A stretch of 50,636 nt of DNA from an uncultured Sphingomonas sp. (GCF_937859915.1 NZ_CALMAW010000099.1:1-50636), one strand, 5' to 3'; counted from the first letter of the stretch, positions 15,922 through 24,800 are shown. The notes: generated by a model from the sequence alone, not told the origin. Translations and numbers: made by a program.

Positions 15922-17283
15922 TCATGGCAGCAACGGCGACCAGGCAGGATCGGATCCGTCGAGCGGAGTAGGGATCCGGCGCTCGTTGACGCCGGTCAGG
16001 TCGACCGACCAGAGATCGGCCTTGCCCGAACCCTGGCCGGTGCGGAAATACATGATCACGCGGCCGTTGGGCGACCAGGTCGGGCCCTCGTCCTGCCAGC
16101 CGTGGGTCAGCGTGCGCTCGCCCGATCCGTCGGGCGCCATCACGCCGACGTTGAAGCCGCCGCCGATCTTGGTGAAGGCGATGAGGTCGCCGCGCGGGCT
16201 CCACACCGGCGTCGCATGGCGGCCGCCGCCGAAGCTGATGCGGTGCTGGTTGCCGCCGTCCGAATCCATCACATAGAGTTGCTGGCCGCCCGAGCGATCG
16301 CTCTCGAACACGATCTTGGTGCCGTCGGGCGAATAGCAGGGCGCGGTGTTGATGCCGGGGGCGTTGGTCAACCGCGTCGGCGTGCCGCCGCTCGCCGAGA
16401 CGCGATAGATCTGCGTGTTGCCGCCGACCGACATCGAATAGACGATCGACTGGCCATTGGGCGAGAAGCGCGGCGACAGCGTCATGTTGGGCGCGTCGAC
16501 GACCAGCTTCTGCCGGCCCGAGCCGACGTCATAGGTGTAGATGCGCGGGCGGTTGTTGGTGAACGCCATATAGACGATCTCCTGCTGCCCCGGCGCGAAG
16601 CGCGGGGTCAGCACCAGCGACTGGCCGTTGGTGAGGAAATGATGGTTGGCGCCGTCCTGGTCCATGATCGCCAACCGCTTGACGCGGCGGTTCTTGGGGC
16701 CGGTCTCGGAGACATAGGCGACGCGGCTATCGAAATAGGGGCCCTCGCCGGTGACGCGCGTATAGACGGTGTCGGCGCATTTATGCGCCGCGCGGCGCCA
16801 CTGCGCGGGCGAGACGACGAAGCCCTGCCGCGCCAGCTCCTGCTTGGCCGAGACGTCGTAGAGATAGCAGCCGACGGTCAGCGTGCCGTCGCCATTGGCC
16901 TGGACGAAGCCCTGCACGAGCGCGGAGGCGCCGGTGGTCGTCCAATAGCCGTAATCGGGCGCGGTGACCTGCGGGAAGGCGACGGCATGATCGGCGGCGA
17001 CCGGCTTGAACAGCCCCGAGCCCTTGAGGTCGTTGAGCACGATCTGCGCGACCTGGACGCCAAGCGCGTCGGTCTGCCCCGCGGCGCTGTGCGCAACCAC
17101 CGGGGTCGGCATCGTCGGGATCGCGATCGGCATCGGCTGCGAGATGCCGCCGGTGATGTCGACGACGAGGCGCTGGCCGGGCTGCGGGCCGGCACCCGGC
17201 GCGGCTTGCGTCGCGGGCACCTGCGCGAGGGCTGCGGTCGAGCCGAGCAGGGTGAGCGCGGCGGCGATCAGGCGGGCCTTCAT
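15922..17283 (-). CDS. tolB: Tol-Pal translocation protein TolB
   Basis: Periplasmic beta-propeller of the Tol-Pal system that bridges TolA and Pal. A signal peptide ends ALAQ near residue 21. The N-terminal domain is followed by repeated propeller blades with the motif F/YSPDGTKIVFESDRSG and related copies (FSPNGQSIVYSM, WSPRGDLIAF, WSPNGRVIMY). An internal ATG at 17283 is chosen because GAGGAG stands 7 bases before it and the signal peptide then starts MKARLIAA; an ATG at 17298 overlaps the tolA stop but adds five basic residues. About 453 residues, slightly longer than the E. coli protein. Confidence 0.95.
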   Translation of the reverse strand: MKARLIAAALTLLGSTAALAQVPATQAAPGAGPQPGQRLVVDITGGISQPMPIAIPTMPTPVVAHSAAGQTDALGVQVAQIVLNDLKGSGLFKPVAADHAVAFPQVTAPDYGYWTTTGASALVQGFVQANGDGTLTVGCYLYDVSAKQELARQGFVVSPAQWRRAAHKCADTVYTRVTGEGPYFDSRVAYVSETGPKNRRVKRLAIMDQDGANHHFLTNGQSLVLTPRFAPGQQEIVYMAFTNNRPRIYTYDVGSGRQKLVVDAPNMTLSPRFSPNGQSIVYSMSVGGNTQIYRVSASGGTPTRLTNAPGINTAPCYSPDGTKIVFESDRSGGQQLYVMDSDGGNQHRISFGGGRHATPVWSPRGDLIAFTKIGGGFNVGVMAPDGSGERTLTHGWQDEGPTWSPNGRVIMYFRTGQGSGKADLWSVDLTGVNERRIPTPLDGSDPAWSPLLP

Positions 17284-17294
17284 GGCGTGTCTCC

Positions 17295-18287
17295 TCATTG
17301 CATCTGGTCCGGCTTGAACCGGAAATCGAAATCGTCCCAGCCGCCGTCATAGAGTTCGGGCGGCAGTCCCGTGATCGGCGAGCAGCGCAGCACCGCGCGG
17401 CGCGCGGCGTCGGCCATCTGCTTGGCATAGGCGCTGTTCGATCCGGTGACACCCGATTGCGCGCCGGGGGTGACCGAGGCGACGGTGCCATCCTTGTTCA
17501 TCCGGATGCTCAGCGTCGTCACGATCGAGCCCGCATCGGCCCCGCCCGCGGGCGGGTTGTAGCACGGCTTCACCCGCGCCGCGATCAGCCCGACCAGCCC
17601 CGACATCGAGCGCGCCGAGACGGCGGACGCATGCGGCGCGGTCGCCTTGCCCGGGCTCTTGTCGGGCGACAGGCCTTTCAGGAAATCACTGCCGAGCCGC
17701 GAGCCCTTGGGCTTGGCGGGGCCGGGCTTGTCCTGCGGCAGATCCTTGAGGAAGTCCGAGGACAGGCCGGTCGCCTTGCTCGGCTTGGCGGGCGCCGCCT
17801 TGCTGGGCTTTTCGGGCGCGGCCTTGCTCGGCTTCTCGGGTGCCGGTTTTTCGGGGGCGGGCTTTTCCGGCTTGGGCTTCTCGGGCTTGGGCTTCTCAGG
17901 CTTCGGCTCGGGTTTGACCGGGGCCGGCTTGGGTTCGGGCTGCGGCTTGGGTTCGGGCTTGGGCGGCGTGGGCTTCGCCTTGGGCGGCGTCGGCACGGGC
18001 TTCGGCGGCGCGGGGGTCGGCTTGGGCTCTGGCGCGGGCGCGGGCGGCGGCGGCGTGGTGTCGTCGGGCAGGTCCTGTTCGGGGGCCTCCGACGGCGCCG
18101 GGGCCTCCTGCGCCACCTTGGGGGCGGACGAGGTCGGCCCGACATCCTTGACCAGCTGCACGTCCATCGTCTGGGCGACAGGCGGCTTGGGCACCCGCGC
18201 CGAAAACAGGCTCAGCGACAGCAGCGCGAACAGCGCGGCATGGCCGACCAGCGCGACGCCAATCCCGATCCGTTCGGCGCGATCCAT
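17295..18287 (-). CDS. tolA: Cell-envelope integrity / energy transducer protein TolA
   Basis: Inner-membrane anchored protein that transmits proton-motive force from TolQR to TolB-Pal. One transmembrane segment at about residues 9-29, then a long periplasmic arm of Lys-Pro and Glu-Pro repeats (roughly 78-172; KPEPKPEKPKPEKP-type), then a globular C-terminal domain with VKPCYNPPAGG and VLRCSPITGLPPELY. Unusually, the motif SDFLK(D/G)L occurs twice (177-183 and 200-206) in the linker. The arm is proline/lysine-rich rather than the Ala-rich helix of E. coli TolA. Position between tolR and tolB makes the assignment firm. 330 residues. Confidence 0.9.
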   Translation of the reverse strand: MDRAERIGIGVALVGHAALFALLSLSLFSARVPKPPVAQTMDVQLVKDVGPTSSAPKVAQEAPAPSEAPEQDLPDDTTPPPPAPAPEPKPTPAPPKPVPTPPKAKPTPPKPEPKPQPEPKPAPVKPEPKPEKPKPEKPKPEKPAPEKPAPEKPSKAAPEKPSKAAPAKPSKATGLSSDFLKDLPQDKPGPAKPKGSRLGSDFLKGLSPDKSPGKATAPHASAVSARSMSGLVGLIAARVKPCYNPPAGGADAGSIVTTLSIRMNKDGTVASVTPGAQSGVTGSNSAYAKQMADAARRAVLRCSPITGLPPELYDGGWDDFDFRFKPDQMQ

Positions 18288-18290
18288 GGG

Positions 18291-18737
18291 CTATTTGGGC
18301 TCGGCCGCCGCGGTCGAGACAAGCGAGACCTTGTTGAGCCCGGCGCGGTTGAGCTCGCCGAGCAGCTTGTCGACCGCGCCATAATCGAGCGCACGGTCGG
18401 CGCGCAGGAAGATAACCTGTGGTTCGTCGCCCGGGGTCTGCTTGGCGGCGATCGCGGTCAGCCGGTCGGGCAGCTCGACCGAACTCACCGCATCGTCGTC
18501 GACGAAGATCTGGCCCTGCGCGTCGATCGAGATCTGGATCGGCTTCTTGGGGCTTTCGAGCGCCTTGGCGCGGCTGTCGGGCAGGTTGATCGGCACGCCG
18601 GTCATCAGCAGCGGCGCGGTGATCATGAAGATGATCAACAGCACCAGCATGACGTCGACCAGCGGCGTGACGTTGATCTCCGCCATCGGCGCCCGCCGGC
18701 TGCCGCGACCGCCCGAGGGTGTGGGACCCATCGACAT
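18291..18737 (-). CDS. tolR: Biopolymer transporter TolR (ExbD family)
   Basis: Proton-channel partner of TolQ in the inner membrane. A short cytoplasmic N-terminus leads to [21 protein letters not shown], the ExbD/TolR signature helix whose Asp is the proton-carrying residue. The following INLPDSRA and a periplasmic alpha/beta domain complete the protein at 148 residues. The gene ends 3 bp before tolA starts. Unlike most tol operons, it is separated from tolQ by a 124-bp gap that holds a palindromic element. Confidence 0.95.
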   Translation of the reverse strand: MSMGPTPSGGRGSRRAPMAEINVTPLVDVMLVLLIIFMITAPLLMTGVPINLPDSRAKALESPKKPIQISIDAQGQIFVDDDAVSSVELPDRLTAIAAKQTPGDEPQVIFLRADRALDYGAVDKLLGELNRAGLNKVSLVSTAAAEPK

Positions 18738-18750
18738 CAGCGCTCACCCT

Positions 18751-18835
18751 TCCCGTTCCCCGGCGTAGGCCGGGGCCCAGGTGACGCGAACGCCGCCCGC
18801 TGGGGCCTGGGCCCCGGCGTCCGCCGGGGAACGGG
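18751..18835. repeat. Family-A palindromic element between tolQ and tolR
   Basis: Left arm TCCCGTTCCCCGGCGTAGGC, right arm reading CCGGCGTCCGCCGGGGAACG then GGA, with inner arms GGGGCCCAGG / CCTGGGCCCC. It lies inside what should be one transcript and would form a long RNA hairpin between tolQ and tolR. Confidence 0.88.
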
Positions 18836-18861
18836 ATATGCCGACATCGCCTCGACCTGCA

Positions 18862-19563
18862 TCACTCGTCCTCGAGCTCGCGGCTGAGCGTGGCATGAAA
18901 ACCGTCGGCGAAGCGATGGAGACGCGCCTCGAGCTTGTTGATGCCGTGGCTGAGCCGATTGTAGGCGATCACCGCCGGGATCGCGGCGAACAGCCCGAGC
19001 GCGGTCGCGAACAGCGCTTCCGCGATCCCCGGGGCCACGACGCCGAGCGAGGTGTTCTGCTGCGCCGCGATCGAGGTGAAGCTGCGCATGATCCCCCACA
19101 CCGTGCCGAACAGCCCCACGAACGGCCCGACCGAGCCGATCGTCGCGAGGATGTTCAACCGGTCCGACAGCCGGTCGACCTCGGCGGCGGTGGCGGCGCC
19201 CATGGTGGTCGCCAGCCGGGCGCGCGTGCCGTCGCGGTCGATCTTCTTGCCCGCGGTCGAGCGCCGCCATTCGGTGACGCCCGCGCCCAGCACCTTGGCC
19301 GAGGGCAAGGTGTTGTTGCGGTGCGTGGTGTAGAAATTGTCGATGTCCTCGGCGGCCCAGAAGTCGCGCTCGAACTTCGCCGACTTGGCCGCGATGCGTT
19401 TCAGCCGCGTGCCGTGACCGATGATGATCGCCCAGGTCCACACTGAGGCGGCGAGCAGGCCCACCATCACGATCTTGACGACGATATCGGCCTGCAGGAA
19501 CAGCGCGAGCGGGGACATCGTCGCGGCGCCGGCGACAATCGGGGTCGCGATTTGCGGAGTCAT
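18862..19563 (-). CDS. tolQ: Tol-Pal system proton channel protein TolQ
   Basis: MotA/TolQ/ExbB-family inner-membrane protein that forms the proton channel with TolR. Three hydrophobic segments: ADIVVKIVMVGLLAASVWTW near the N-terminus, then LNILATIGSVGPFVGLFGTVWGIM and IAEALFATALGLFAAIPAVIAYN. The last two hold the conserved small and hydroxyl residues of the channel. I start at 19563, where GGGGAAG precedes the ATG and the ATG overlaps the ybgC stop as ATGA; the open frame extends into ybgC. 233 residues, matching the family. Confidence 0.95.
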   Translation of the reverse strand: MTPQIATPIVAGAATMSPLALFLQADIVVKIVMVGLLAASVWTWAIIIGHGTRLKRIAAKSAKFERDFWAAEDIDNFYTTHRNNTLPSAKVLGAGVTEWRRSTAGKKIDRDGTRARLATTMGAATAAEVDRLSDRLNILATIGSVGPFVGLFGTVWGIMRSFTSIAAQQNTSLGVVAPGIAEALFATALGLFAAIPAVIAYNRLSHGINKLEARLHRFADGFHATLSRELEDE

Positions 19564-20036
19564 TCGGTCGTTCTTCCCCTCTGTGCCGGGCCTTGCAGCC
19601 GGCGAAACGCATCGAGCCATGCGGACGGCTGCCGCCGCGGCCGCCCCTCCGGCGACAGAAAGGCCGCGACAATCTCCGCGTCGGCCAGAAGAACCGCGCC
19701 GCGCATGACTCTCTGGTGAATGACGCAGGACGCGGCCTTGGTATCCAGCACGCTGCTCAGCACCAGCAGATCGTCGTTGAGCCGTGCCGGCGCACGGTAG
19801 CGGATCGCGAGATTGGCGATCGCATAGGTGCCGGTGCCGTCCTCGTGCGCGGCGCGCTGGTCGATTCCTGCGCCCTGCAGCATGTCGGACCGCGCGCGCT
19901 CCATGAAGCGCAGATAATTGGCGTGATAGACGACGCCCGACAGATCGGTGTCCTCGAAATAGACGCGCAACGGGAAGCGATGCTCGCCATCGGCGATGCG
20001 GCCGCTCGCCGGGCGATCGAGCACGTCATTTACCAT
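19560..20036 (-). CDS. ybgC: Tol-Pal associated acyl-CoA thioesterase YbgC
   Basis: Hotdog-fold thioesterase conserved at the head of tol-pal operons; E. coli YbgC hydrolyses short-chain and some long-chain acyl-CoA. The family motif RVYFEDTDLSGVVYHANYLRFMERAR contains the catalytic Asp and the HAN(Y) segment. The rest of the hotdog is visible as AIANLAIRYRAPARLNDDLLV. The start at 20036 gives 158 residues; the ribosome site there is poor, and a GTG four codons in is an alternative. It is coupled to tolQ by a 4-bp overlap. Confidence 0.92.
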   Translation of the reverse strand: MVNDVLDRPASGRIADGEHRFPLRVYFEDTDLSGVVYHANYLRFMERARSDMLQGAGIDQRAAHEDGTGTYAIANLAIRYRAPARLNDDLLVLSSVLDTKAASCVIHQRVMRGAVLLADAEIVAAFLSPEGRPRRQPSAWLDAFRRLQGPAQRGRTTE

Positions 20037-20174
20037 CCCCGCGGGGGATAACGCTTTGGGGGCCTGGCGCAACCCGGCTTGATGCCAGAGATTGGCATCC
20101 GGCGGCTTCCATGAGATGATCCGCATGCCGACCCGCGTTGCGACCGCCGCGGATCGGCGAATCGGAGACGCGTC

Positions 20175-20408
20175 ATGATCGAGACGATGCCGAACGAGAG
20201 CGCTGCCACGGCGGCGCGAAAGCGTGTGATGCTCTGGTCGATCCCGCTGTGGATCGGGGCCGGGACGCTGCCCGGGCTCAACGTCATGGCGGGCCTGTCG
20301 GGCCACCGCGACTGGTTGATGGCGTCGCTGGCACTGACCGGCGCCTATGCGCTGTGCGGCGTCGGCTTCGGCATCTGGGCGGCGCGGACGGTGACGCGAA
20401 GGGCTTAG
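20175..20408 (+). CDS. Small two-helix membrane protein
   Basis: A 77-residue protein with two hydrophobic segments, about residues 19-38 and 48-70, ending in a basic tail (ARTVTRRA). GGAG stands seven bases before the ATG. It is divergent from ybgC and 31 bp upstream of a second tiny membrane-protein gene, with which it probably forms a pair. No family is recognised. Length and composition (short polar N-terminus, positive-inside tail) support a real gene. Confidence 0.55.
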   Translation: MIETMPNESAATAARKRVMLWSIPLWIGAGTLPGLNVMAGLSGHRDWLMASLALTGAYALCGVGFGIWAARTVTRRA

Positions 20409-20439
20409 CCGATGACAGACGTCACGATCTGAGCGGTAC

Positions 20440-20652
20440 ATGCCGGTTCGCCCCCAGCACCTGCCGATCTGCATACCGCTGGTCGCCGCACTGGCGGCGT
20501 TCGGGGTGATCGTGGGGGTGGGCTCGATCTCCATCCTCGGCCTCTCGGAGGGGTTTGTCGGCACCGCGCTGATCGTGCTGGCCGGGATGATCGCGGTGGC
20601 GCTGCTGCTCGACCTGCTGCTGATCTCGCACAGCGACCGGCACAGATATTAG
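20440..20652 (+). CDS. Small two-helix membrane protein
   Basis: A 70-residue protein, almost entirely hydrophobic: helix 1 at about residues 11-32, helix 2 at about 40-62, then a polar HSDRHRY tail. It follows the 77-residue membrane protein on the same strand with a 31-bp gap and is closed by a family-D palindrome before the convergent ruvB. No family recognised; the start site is uncertain because no strong ribosome site is visible. Confidence 0.5.
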   Translation: MPVRPQHLPICIPLVAALAAFGVIVGVGSISILGLSEGFVGTALIVLAGMIAVALLLDLLLISHSDRHRY

Positions 20653-20660
20653 CAATCAAG

Positions 20661-20774
20661 CCCTCCCCCTTGAGGGAGAGGGTTGGGTGAGGGTGGTCGA
20701 CGCTCGTGGCTGCCACCGGCCGCTCACGCGGCGCTCCCCCTCACCCCGACCCTCTCCCCGCTGGGGAGAGGGAG
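20661..20774. repeat. Family-D palindromic element
   Basis: Left half CCCTCCCCCTTGAGGGAGAG then GGTTGGGTGAGGGTG; right half CTCCCCCTCACCCCGACCCT then CTCCCCGCTGGGGAGAGGG. Each half contains its own small hairpin and the two halves also pair. A second copy lies at 32652-32763. It separates convergent genes and may also end transcription. Confidence 0.88.
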
Positions 20775-20775
20775 C

Positions 20776-21813
20776 TCACGTATCGAACAATCCGTCCTGG
20801 CTGCCCGCGGGCTGCGGAAGCCCCAGATGCGTCCACGCCCGCCCGGTGAGGCAGCGGCCGCGCGCGGTCCGCGCGATCAGCCCGAGCTGGATCAGATAGG
20901 GTTCGATCACCTCCTCGACCGTGTCGCGCGGCTCGGAAAGGCCCGCCGCCAGCGTCTCGACGCCGACCGGGCCGCCGCGATAGACGTCGGCGATCATCAG
21001 CAGATAGCGGCGATCCATCGCGTCGAGCCCGAGCGCGTCGACCTCGAGCCGGGTCAGCGCGGCGTCCGCCACCTGCCGGTCGACGACGACGTCGCCCGCC
21101 ATGTGCGCGAAGTCGCGCACGCGGCGCAGCAGCCGGCCCGCGATTCGCGGCGTGCCCCGCGCGCGCCTGGCGATCTCGGTGGCGCCGTCCTTCGCAAGGT
21201 CCATCGCCAGCAGCCGGGCCGCGCGCGCGACGACATGTTCGAGCTCGTCGACGCTGTAGAATTGCAGCCGGATCGGGATGCCGAAGCGATCGCGCAGCGG
21301 GGTGGTGAGCAGCCCCTGGCGGGTGGTGGCGCCGACCAGCGTGAAGCGCGGCAGCTCGATCCGCACCGAGCGCGCCGACGGCCCCTCGCCGATCATCAGA
21401 TCGAGCACGCGGTCCTCCATCGCGGGATAGAGCACCTCTTCCACCGCGGGCTGGAGCCGGTGGATCTCGTCGATGAAGAGCACGTCGCCCTCCTCGAGAT
21501 TGGTGAGCAGCGCGGCGAGATCGCCCGATTTCGCGATCACCGGCCCCGACGTGGCGCGAAAGCCGACTCCGAGCTCGCGCGCGACGATCTGCGCGAGCGT
21601 GGTCTTACCGAGCCCGGGCGGCCCGAAGAACAGGACATGGTCCATCGCCTCGCCGCGCGCCTTGGCGGCGCCGATGAACACGCGCAGATTCTCGCGCGCC
21701 GCCTTCTGGCCGACGAAATCGTCGAGCGTCTTGGGGCGCAGCGCGGCGTCGATATCCTCGGGCGCGCGGGCGGCGGCGATCAGGCGGTCGGGGGGTTGGG
21801 CGGGCTCGGTCAT
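20776..21813 (-). CDS. ruvB: Holliday junction branch-migration ATPase RuvB
   Basis: Hexameric AAA+ motor that drives branch migration with RuvA. Walker A GPPGLGKT is at residues 64-71, Walker B appears as [10 protein letters not shown], sensor 1 in [21 protein letters not shown], and the C-terminal winged helix ends the protein. Length 345 residues, normal. It is normally adjacent to ruvA; here a gene for an exported unknown protein and a repeat element lie between them, leaving a 187-bp gap upstream of ruvB that may contain its own promoter. Confidence 0.96.
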   Translation of the reverse strand: MTEPAQPPDRLIAAARAPEDIDAALRPKTLDDFVGQKAARENLRVFIGAAKARGEAMDHVLFFGPPGLGKTTLAQIVARELGVGFRATSGPVIAKSGDLAALLTNLEEGDVLFIDEIHRLQPAVEEVLYPAMEDRVLDLMIGEGPSARSVRIELPRFTLVGATTRQGLLTTPLRDRFGIPIRLQFYSVDELEHVVARAARLLAMDLAKDGATEIARRARGTPRIAGRLLRRVRDFAHMAGDVVVDRQVADAALTRLEVDALGLDAMDRRYLLMIADVYRGGPVGVETLAAGLSEPRDTVEEVIEPYLIQLGLIARTARGRCLTGRAWTHLGLPQPAGSQDGLFDT

Positions 21814-21892
21814 GCGTCGATGTTGCCTAGCCGTTCCGTTTGATGGGCGCTAGTTGCTGACGGGGAGCGCGGATAGGCGGATATACAGAATC

Positions 21893-21982
21893 CGTCATTC
21901 CCGCGCAGGCGGGAATCCATAAACGCTGCGCGTCTTGCTCGAACGCTGCGTTTATGGATCCCGGATCAAGTCCGGGATGACG
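21893..21982. repeat. Family-B palindromic element
   Basis: Left arm CGTCATTCCCGCGCAGGCGG with an adjoining AATCCATAAACGC segment; right arm GCGTTTATGGATCCCGGATC continuing to TCCGGGATGACG. This is the most complete family-B copy and serves as the reference for the interrupted copy at 36044-36156. Confidence 0.9.
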
Positions 21983-22000
21983 ATGATAGGTGATGCGGCC

Positions 22001-22561
22001 TTACGGCAGCCGTGCGATCGCGATCCGCACGGCGGGATCGGCGGCGGCCGAGAGCTGGATCGTATAGTCGCCGGGGACCAGCTGAAAGTCGACCAGCTTG
22101 GCGATCCCCGCGCAGGCCGGCCCCATCGCATGCGCGACCGAGGCCACCGGCGCCGGCCCGCGCGCGACGTCGATCCAGGCGCGGCCGCCGAGCGCGATCC
22201 GGTAGGTGCCGGTCATCGTCGCGCGGAAACGGACGATGCCGCCATGGTCGCCCGGCTGCATCGGCTTGCCGAGCGGCACCGCAAGGACGAGCGATCCGAT
22301 CGGCGCCAGCGCGAGGTCGACGCTGTCGTCGAGCACCAGCTCGGGCACGTGCTCGCCGCCGATCCGAGTCGCCGCGGCGACGGCGTGACGCTGCCCCCAA
22401 TGCGCGAACTCGGCCGGCGGCGCGCAGGGCGGGACGATGACCGGACGGCCTGCGCCCGGCGCCGGCATGGCCGGCATCGCCATGGGCGCCTGTGCGATCG
22501 CGGCCGGCATCGCAGCCAGTGCCAGAGCCATGCCCGAAATCGTCCGTAGCGCCGTCATCAT
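22001..22561 (-). CDS. Exported protein of unknown function between ruvA and ruvB
   Basis: A 186-residue protein with a clear signal peptide (MMTALRTISGMALALAAMPAAIAQA). The mature protein starts with a Met/Pro/Ala-rich segment, has two Cys (VPPCAPPAEF and GPACAGIAKL) and a run of short beta strands (VLAVPLGKPMQPGDHGGIVRF, GTYRIALGGRAWIDV, GDYTIQLSAA). This pattern resembles a small beta-sandwich of the PPC-like kind seen in secreted proteins, but I cannot assign the family. GGAGGG lies just before the start. It is on the same strand as ruvA and ruvB and splits them. I infer an envelope role unrelated to recombination. Confidence 0.75.
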   Translation of the reverse strand: MMTALRTISGMALALAAMPAAIAQAPMAMPAMPAPGAGRPVIVPPCAPPAEFAHWGQRHAVAAATRIGGEHVPELVLDDSVDLALAPIGSLVLAVPLGKPMQPGDHGGIVRFRATMTGTYRIALGGRAWIDVARGPAPVASVAHAMGPACAGIAKLVDFQLVPGDYTIQLSAAADPAVRIAIARLP

Positions 22562-22619
22562 CCCACCCTCCGTTTGCACGAGCGTAACCGCGTCCCGCAT
22601 GCGCGGCAATCGCGGGGGG

Positions 22620-23219
22620 CTATGCCTTCGACGCCTTGCGCAGCGCGAGCCGGACGAGGCCGTCGAGCGTCGCGCCCTCGCCGAGCTCGTCCGACGCGGC
22701 GCCGACCGCGGCCGAGGCCTCGGCGGGGCGGAAACCGAGATTGGCGAGCGCCGACAGCGCGTCCTGGACCGCACCGCCCGCGGGCGCCGCACCGCTGACG
22801 ACGGGCCCGAGCGCGGGGCCGGCCTTGTCCTTGAGCTCGGTGACGATGCGCAGCGCCAATTTAGGCCCGACGCCGCTCGCGCGCGCGATCATCGCCTTGT
22901 CGCCCGACGCGACCGCGCGTGACACCTCGTCGGGGGCGAGCACGGTCAGGATCGCGAGCGCGACCCGGCCGCCGACGCCCTGCACGCTGGTCAGCAGCCG
23001 GAACCAGTCGCGTTCCGCGGCCGAGCCGAAGCCGAACAAGGTGATCGCATCCTCGCGCACCTGCATGTCGGTGAGCAGCTTGACGTCGCCGCCGATGCCC
23101 CCGATCGCCTGCAAGGTGCGGCCCGACAGCTGGACGAGATAGCCGACCCCGCCGACGTCGATCACCGCATGATCCGCCCCCGCCTCGGCGAGGATGCCGG
23201 TAAGCCTGGCGATCATCAT
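22620..23219 (-). CDS. ruvA: Holliday junction DNA-binding protein RuvA
   Basis: Tetrameric protein that binds Holliday junctions and loads RuvB. The N-terminal OB-fold domain begins [28 protein letters not shown]. Two helix-hairpin-helix motifs follow ([16 protein letters not shown] and [15 protein letters not shown]), and the C-terminal RuvB-contacting domain closes the protein at 199 residues. Its ATG overlaps the ruvC stop by 4 bp (ATGA). Confidence 0.96.
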   Translation of the reverse strand: MMIARLTGILAEAGADHAVIDVGGVGYLVQLSGRTLQAIGGIGGDVKLLTDMQVREDAITLFGFGSAAERDWFRLLTSVQGVGGRVALAILTVLAPDEVSRAVASGDKAMIARASGVGPKLALRIVTELKDKAGPALGPVVSGAAPAGGAVQDALSALANLGFRPAEASAAVGAASDELGEGATLDGLVRLALRKASKA

Positions 23220-23713
23220 GAGGCGCGCCGCAGCATCGCGCGCTGGCTGGTGAGATGATGCGCGTGGGTGATCGCGACCGCGAGCGCGTCGGCGGCATCG
23301 GCGCCGGTCAGCTTGACGCCGGGGAGCAGCCGCTGGATCATCGCCTGCACCTGCTTCTTGTCCGCACCGCCGGTGCCGACCACCGCCTTCTTGACCACCG
23401 AAGGGTGATATTCGCCGATCACCAGCTCGGCCTGCGCCGCCGCGAGCAACGCCATGCCCCGCGCCTGGCCGAGCTTGAGCGTCGACTGCGCGTTGCTGTT
23501 GCCGAGCACCTCCTCGACCGCGGCGCCCTCCGGCCGATGGCCGCGGATCACCTCGACGATCGCGCCGTGGAGCAGCGCCAGCCGGCGCGCGAGCGGCATC
23601 GACACCTCGGTGCGGATCTGGCCGTTGGCGACATGGCTCAAGCGGTTGCCGTCGGCGGCGATCAGCCCCCAGCCGGTGGTCCCGAGACCGGGATCGAGGC
23701 CGAGGATCAGCAT
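23216..23713 (-). CDS. ruvC: Holliday junction resolvase RuvC
   Basis: Homodimeric endonuclease that cuts Holliday junctions symmetrically. Catalytic acidic residues are recognisable: Asp7 in [12 protein letters not shown], Glu in [13 protein letters not shown], and the C-terminal pair in [17 protein letters not shown]. Length 165 residues, normal. I start at the ATG at 23713. The open frame continues upstream through a palindromic element and would add a [10 protein letters not shown]-type peptide, but the family N-terminus fits 23713. No strong ribosome site is visible. It is coupled to ruvA. Confidence 0.94.
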   Translation of the reverse strand: MLILGLDPGLGTTGWGLIAADGNRLSHVANGQIRTEVSMPLARRLALLHGAIVEVIRGHRPEGAAVEEVLGNSNAQSTLKLGQARGMALLAAAQAELVIGEYHPSVVKKAVVGTGGADKKQVQAMIQRLLPGVKLTGADAADALAVAITHAHHLTSQRAMLRRAS

Positions 23714-23735
23714 GACGCGGTGCGATTTGAGAACC

Positions 23736-23818
23736 CCGTTCGTGCCGAGCGCAGTCGAGGTACGGGATGCAAGCGCCGCGCCCGCCGCATGTCCCTCGAC
23801 TTCGCTCGGGACGAACGG
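23736..23818. repeat. Family-E palindromic element upstream of ruvC
   Basis: Ends CCGTTCGT and ACGAACGG with inner arms GAGCGCAGTCGAGG and CCTCGACTTCGCTC. It lies 22 bp from the ruvC start, between yebC and ruvC. It is closely related to the copy embedded in prmC. Confidence 0.9.
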
Positions 23819-23837
23819 AGGAGAGTACCGAGCCGGT

Positions 23838-24584
23838 TCAGCCGATCTGCTCCATGATCTCGTCGGAGACGTCGTAATTCGCCCAGACGGTCTGCACGTC
23901 GTCATCCTCGTCGAGCGTGTCGATCAGCTTCATCAGCAGCGCCGCGTCCTCGACGGTCTCGAGCGTGACCTGCGTCTGCGGGCGCCAGGCGAGCTTGATG
24001 CCCTCGGCGTCGCCGAGCACCGGCTCGAGCGCCTTGGCGACGCCGTGCAGGCCCTCGATCGCGGTCCAGATCTCGTGACCGTCCTCGCTAGACGACACGT
24101 CCTCGGCGCCCGCTTCGAGCGCAGCCTCGAACACGGTGTCGGCGTCGCCCGCCTTGGCCGGATAATTGATCAGCCCCATGCGGTCGAAGGCATGGCTGAC
24201 CGATCCGCTGGCGCCGAGATTGCCGCCATTCTTCGAGACCGCGGTGCGGACGTTGGTGGCGGTGCGGTTGCGGTTGTCGGTGAGCGACTCGATGATCAGC
24301 GAGACGCCGCCGGGGCCGAAACCCTCGTAGCGGACCTCCTCATAATTCTCGCCCTCGCCGCCCGACGCCTTCTCGATCGCGCGCTTGATATTGTCGTTGG
24401 GCATCGACTGCGCGCGCGCCGCGAGGATCGCCGAGCGCAGCCGCGCATTCATGTCGGGATCGGGCAGGCCCCCGCGGGCCGCCACGGTGATCTCGCGGCT
24501 GAGCTTGGAGAAGGCGGCGGACCGCTTCTTATCCTGCGCACCCTTGCGGTGCATGATGTTCTTGAACTTGGAATGGCCGGCCAT
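23838..24584 (-). CDS. YebC/PmpR family protein
   Basis: YebC-family protein. Members were described as transcriptional regulators (PmpR) and more recently linked to relief of ribosome stalling. The N-terminus [21 protein letters not shown] is diagnostic. The central segments [20 protein letters not shown] and [23 protein letters not shown] are also family hallmarks, followed by [17 protein letters not shown]. Length 248 residues, normal. It precedes ruvC on the same strand, the widespread yebC-ruvC arrangement, separated here by a palindromic repeat. Confidence 0.95.
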   Translation of the reverse strand: MAGHSKFKNIMHRKGAQDKKRSAAFSKLSREITVAARGGLPDPDMNARLRSAILAARAQSMPNDNIKRAIEKASGGEGENYEEVRYEGFGPGGVSLIIESLTDNRNRTATNVRTAVSKNGGNLGASGSVSHAFDRMGLINYPAKAGDADTVFEAALEAGAEDVSSSEDGHEIWTAIEGLHGVAKALEPVLGDAEGIKLAWRPQTQVTLETVEDAALLMKLIDTLDEDDDVQTVWANYDVSDEIMEQIG

Positions 24585-24685
24585 TGCCGCATCTCGTCCT
24601 GATCTTGGTGATGCGCGTCTCTAGGCCGCGGCGGGGGGCCGGATCAAGCCTGCGGGATTTTGGCGATACCGCGATACACCGAGCG

Positions 24686-24782
24686 GTTCCCCGGCGCAGG
24701 CCGGGGCCCAGGCCCAGATCTTTCATCGAACGCCGCGCCCGCCACGCGCGCGGGGCCTGGGCCCCGGCCTTCGCCGGGGAAC
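24686..24782. repeat. Family-A palindromic element downstream of gapR
   Basis: Left arm GTTCCCCGGCGCAGGCCGGG then GCCCAGG; right arm CCTGGGCCCCGGCCTTCGCC then GGGGAAC; about 43 bases between. It lies between gapR and yebC on the minus strand, 18 bp past the gapR stop. Confidence 0.92.
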
Positions 24783-24800
24783 AGGCAGCCTCCCTACGCC

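Noticed and set aside
23714-23905. An N-terminal extension of RuvC through the palindromic repeat
   Set aside because: The RuvC family begins at MLILGLDPG. The extension would be mostly repeat-derived and overlaps the yebC end.
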